The notes under the pieces are model-generated. The model saw nothing but the letters and a program-made list of their open reading frames with translations, made no database searches and had not been told where the DNA came from. Below are positions 5,400 through 8,116 of a stretch of 8,116 nt of DNA, one piece after another. This DNA comes from Pedosphaera sp. (lineage in GTDB: Bacteria; Verrucomicrobiota; Verrucomicrobiia; Limisphaerales; SXTU01), in the NCBI GenBank assembly GCA_009695395.1, contig SIBB01000146.1, positions 1 to 8,116 of the forward strand. Reading direction: 5' to 3'. Each line of letters starts with the position of its first letter. Position 1 is the stretch's first letter. The position numbers were made by a program, and so were the translations under genes.

Positions 5400-6863
5400 A
5401 TGAATCTTCACTCCGAACTCCGTCAGTTTCACCGGCAGCAGCAGACGCGGCGCGGCTTCCTCGGCCGCACAGCTCAGGGTGTCGGCACGCTCGCGTTGGC
5501 GTCCTTACTGAATCCCACCGTTTTCGCCGCTACGAAAAAATCCGCTTCACCAGGGAAGGACAAGTGGCCCGGCGTCGTAAACCCGCTCCACTTCCCCGCG
5601 AGGGCCAAGCGCATCATCTGGCTCACGATGGCCGGCGGGCCGTCGCATTTGGAGACCTGGGACCACAAGCCCCAACTCGCCAAGCTGCACGGTGAGCCGA
5701 TGCCCGAGTCGTTCACGAAAGGGAAACAGATCGCGCAGTTGCAGGGTGCGAAATTGAACTGCTACGGCCCGCAACTCGGCTTCAAGAAGTTCGGCAAGAA
5801 CGGTCAGGAGATGTGCGAACTGTTCGAGCACACCGGCACCGTCGCCGACGAACTGTGCGTCATCCGCTCGATGACCACCGAGGCCATCAACCACGACCCG
5901 GCCCACATGTTCATGAACACCGGCTCCCAAATTGCCGGCCGCCCCAGCGCGGGCGCGTGGGTCACCTATGGCCTCGGAACGGAAGCGGACGATCTGCCCG
6001 GCTTCGTCGTGCTCACTTCATTGGGCAAGGGCGGGCAGAACCAGCCCATCGCGGCGCGCCAGTGGTCCTCGGGCCTTCTGCCGAGCCGCTTTCAAGGCGT
6101 GCAGCTTCGCAGCAAGGGCGACGCCGTGATGTATCTCGGCACGCCCGCCGGCGTAACGCGCGACCAGCAGGGCGACGTGGTGCAGGCCGTGAATTCCCTC
6201 AACAAGAAATACGACGCCGTGGTGGACGACCCGGAAATCACCACACGCATCGCGCAGTATGAAATGGCCTTCCAGATGCAGGCCAGCGTGCCCGAGCTGA
6301 TGGACACCGCGAAGGAGCCGCAAGCCATCATGGACCTCTACGGCTGCAAGCCCGGCGACGGCTCGTTCGCGGCGAACTGCCTGCTCGCCCGCCGCCTCGC
6401 CGAGCGCGGCACGCGCTTCATCCAGCTCTATCACAAGGACTGGGACCACCACGGCGGCGTGAAGGACGGCGTGACGCTCAAGGCCGCCGAGATTGACCGC
6501 GCCTGCATGGCCCTCATCACCGACCTCAAGCAGCGCGGGATGCTCCAAGACACCCTCATCGTCTGGGCCGGCGAGTTCGGGCGCACACCGATGAGCCAGG
6601 GCGGCAGCGGGCGCGACCACCACAACGCCGGCTTCAGCATCTGGCTCGCGGGCGGCGGCATCAAAGGCGGCATCAGCTACGGCGCGACCGACGAACTCGG
6701 CTATTCCGCCGTCGAGAACATCGTGAACGTCCACGACCTCCACGCGACAATCCTCAAACTCCTCGGCATAGACCACGGCCGCCTCTCGGTGAAGTTCCAA
6801 GGCCTCGACGTGAAGCTCTCCGGCGTGGAAGGCGCGAAGCCGATTCAAGGCATTCTTGCGTGA
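5400..6863 (+). CDS. Tat-exported DUF1501 family protein, first of a tandem pair
   Basis: The 487-residue product belongs to DUF1501, which falls in the alkaline phosphatase/sulfatase fold superfamily. The N-terminus has a twin-arginine signal, T16-R17-R18-G-F20-L21, followed by a hydrophobic stretch to about residue 43. Features shared with the family are M-A-G-G-P-S-H-L-E-T-W near residues 77-87, N-H-D-P-A-H in the middle, W348-D-H-H-G-G, G391-E-F-G-R-T-P and G404-R-D-H-H408. The His and Asp residues in these motifs are plausible metal ligands by analogy with the superfamily. Length is normal and the C-terminus (F-Q-G-L-D-V-K-L) is typical. It lies 3 nt after the PSCyt1/DUF1553 gene, which is its usual partner. 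Folding before export through Tat would suit a metal-bound enzyme, and the mature protein should be periplasmic. The substrate is unknown. No Shine-Dalgarno sequence is visible. Confidence 0.92.
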   Translation: MNLHSELRQFHRQQQTRRGFLGRTAQGVGTLALASLLNPTVFAATKKSASPGKDKWPGVVNPLHFPARAKRIIWLTMAGGPSHLETWDHKPQLAKLHGEPMPESFTKGKQIAQLQGAKLNCYGPQLGFKKFGKNGQEMCELFEHTGTVADELCVIRSMTTEAINHDPAHMFMNTGSQIAGRPSAGAWVTYGLGTEADDLPGFVVLTSLGKGGQNQPIAARQWSSGLLPSRFQGVQLRSKGDAVMYLGTPAGVTRDQQGDVVQAVNSLNKKYDAVVDDPEITTRIAQYEMAFQMQASVPELMDTAKEPQAIMDLYGCKPGDGSFAANCLLARRLAERGTRFIQLYHKDWDHHGGVKDGVTLKAAEIDRACMALITDLKQRGMLQDTLIVWAGEFGRTPMSQGGSGRDHHNAGFSIWLAGGGIKGGISYGATDELGYSAVENIVNVHDLHATILKLLGIDHGRLSVKFQGLDVKLSGVEGAKPIQGILA

Positions 6864-8116
6864 ACTCTACGGCGCAAGCCGGTTCCTCAATCCACCGCCG
6901 CGCCTTTCTTGGGTGCTCCGGCCTCGGCGGAGCGGCCTTGTCCTCGTTGCTGAGCCGCTCTGCCTTCGCCGCTGATTCCGCGAAGCCCGCACGCTGGACG
7001 GGGGTGGTGAATCCGCTCCACTTCGCGCCGCGCGCCAAGCGCATCATCTGGCTCTACATGGCGGGCGGACCGTCGCACTTGGAGACGTTCGACCCCAAGC
7101 CGCAGCTCGCGAAGCTCCACGGGCAGCCGATGCCGGAGTCGTTCACGGCCGGACAGCAACTCGCGCAGCTGCAGGAGCAGACGTTGAAATGTTTTGCGCC
7201 GCAGTTTGCCTTCAAGCGCTGCGGGCAGAGCGGCACGGAGCTTTCGGAAATCTTCCCGCACCTCGGAACGGTAGCGGACGAACTCACGGTCATCCGCTCG
7301 ATGCGCACGGATGCCATCAACCACGACCCCGCGCACACGTTGATGAACACGGGCACGATGATTCAGGGACGGCCCTCGATGGGTTCGTGGGTGCTCTACG
7401 GCCTCGGCAGTGAGAGCGAGGATTTGCCCGGCTTCGTGGTGCTGACTTCCACGGAGGGCCGCAGCCCACAGCCGATTTCCGTGCGGCAGTGGCACAGCGG
7501 GTTTCTCCCCGGCCAGTTCCAAGGCGTCGCGATGCGCTCGAAGGGCGACCCGGTGCTCTACCTGAACCGCCCGCCCGGCGTCTCCCCCACGCAGCAGCAC
7601 GACGTGGTCGCGGCCGTGCAAGCGTTGAACCGCGCGCAGCAGGTCGTGGACGATGACCCGGAGCTGGCCACGCGCATCGCGCAATACGAGCTAGCCTTCA
7701 AGATGCAGACGGCGGTGCCCGGCCTCGTGGACGTGACGAACGAGCCGCAGCACGTGCTCGACTCCTACGGGTGCAAACCGGGCGATGGCTCGTTCGCGTC
7801 GAACTGCCTGCTCGCGCGGCGACTGGCGGAGCGCGGCGTGCGTTTCATCCAGCTCTATCACCGCGACTGGGACCATCACAACGACCTAGTGAAGTTCATC
7901 CAAGGCAACGCGGCGAACGTGGACCGCGCGACCGCCGCGCTCATCACGGACCTCACGCAGCGCGGGATGCTCGACGACACGCTCATCGTGTGGGGCGGCG
8001 AGTTCGGGCGCACGCCGATGGCGCAGTCGAACAAGGGCGGGCCCGGTCGCGACCATCACATGAAGGGTTTCTCGATGTTCCTCTGCGGCGGCGGCGTGAA
8101 GCGCGGCACGGTCTAT
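6860..8116 (+). CDS. Second Tat-exported DUF1501 family protein, cut by the window edge
   Basis: A GTG at 6860 overlaps the stop of the first DUF1501 gene as GTGA, and the frame is then open for 419 codons to the end of the window without a stop. The N-terminus has H12-R13-R14-A-F16-L17, a twin-arginine signal, and a hydrophobic stretch ending in A-F-A-A. The rest aligns with the upstream paralogue throughout: by my count 43 of 50 residues match across the segment starting at the shared G-V-V-N-P-L-H-F, and roughly 60 percent overall. M-A-G-G-P-S-H, N-H-D-P-A-H, W-D-H-H, G-G-E-F-G-R-T-P and G-R-D-H-H are all kept. It differs in having W-D-H-H-N-D where the first copy has W-D-H-H-G-G, and a two-residue insertion before G-R-D-H-H. 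About 65 C-terminal residues should lie beyond the window, judging from the first copy. The overlap suggests coupled translation. I see no better start: the next in-frame GTG and ATG lie after the signal. Confidence 0.9.
   Translation, partial: MNSTAQAGSSIHRRAFLGCSGLGGAALSSLLSRSAFAADSAKPARWTGVVNPLHFAPRAKRIIWLYMAGGPSHLETFDPKPQLAKLHGQPMPESFTAGQQLAQLQEQTLKCFAPQFAFKRCGQSGTELSEIFPHLGTVADELTVIRSMRTDAINHDPAHTLMNTGTMIQGRPSMGSWVLYGLGSESEDLPGFVVLTSTEGRSPQPISVRQWHSGFLPGQFQGVAMRSKGDPVLYLNRPPGVSPTQQHDVVAAVQALNRAQQVVDDDPELATRIAQYELAFKMQTAVPGLVDVTNEPQHVLDSYGCKPGDGSFASNCLLARRLAERGVRFIQLYHRDWDHHNDLVKFIQGNAANVDRATAALITDLTQRGMLDDTLIVWGGEFGRTPMAQSNKGGPGRDHHMKGFSMFLCGGGVKRGTVY

Noticed and set aside
4301..5695. 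A 464-codon + strand frame spanning the end of the DUF1553 gene and the start of the DUF1501 gene
   Set aside because: It overlaps two well supported genes in a different frame and is rich in Arg, Pro and Ala, typical of an out-of-frame reading.
6905..6916. Lipobox-like F-L-G-C19 in the second DUF1501 protein
   Set aside because: The cysteine follows the twin-arginine motif at once, before the hydrophobic segment, so it is not placed for lipoprotein processing.

Overview
The window is about 8.1 kb of GC-rich bacterial DNA with six complete genes and one gene cut by the right edge, all on the + strand and tightly packed. The organism is most likely a member of the Verrucomicrobiota (a Pedosphaera/Limisphaerales-like lineage), with Planctomycetota second. 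The reasons are a secreted protein with PSCyt1, DUF1549 and DUF1553 domains next to two Tat-exported DUF1501 proteins (a cassette known mainly from Planctomycetota and Verrucomicrobiota), near absence of Shine-Dalgarno sequences, and a small coiled-coil protein of a type I associate with Verrucomicrobiota. The taxonomic call is inference; no rRNA or marker gene is present.

Left part (1-1284): a short leader with a degenerate 7-bp repeat array, a small tetratricopeptide-repeat protein, then a Rieske [2Fe-2S] ferredoxin 3 nt downstream with the only strong Shine-Dalgarno sequence in the window. After it comes a 98-nt intergenic region flanked by two more 7-bp arrays in opposite orientation, then a 93-residue charged helical protein.

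Middle (1285-2297): a glycine-rich polytopic membrane protein whose C-terminal domain looks like a forkhead-associated (FHA) fold that has lost its usual phosphopeptide-binding residues.

Right part (2298-8116): a three-gene export cassette. The first gene encodes a Sec-exported 1032-residue protein with PSCyt1, DUF1549 and DUF1553 domains and two CxxCH haem-binding motifs. Two tandem DUF1501 paralogues with twin-arginine signals follow. Spacing is 3 nt between the first and second genes and a 4-nt GTGA overlap between the second and third, so this is almost certainly one transcript. The last gene has no stop before the window ends and is open for 419 codons. The cassette probably acts in the periplasm, with a c-type cytochrome-like partner and two members of the alkaline phosphatase/sulfatase superfamily; its substrate is not known.

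The most unusual non-coding signal is the set of three 28-nt arrays, each of four 7-nt units with consensus near TGAnnGC. One of them supplies the last eight codons of the Rieske gene.
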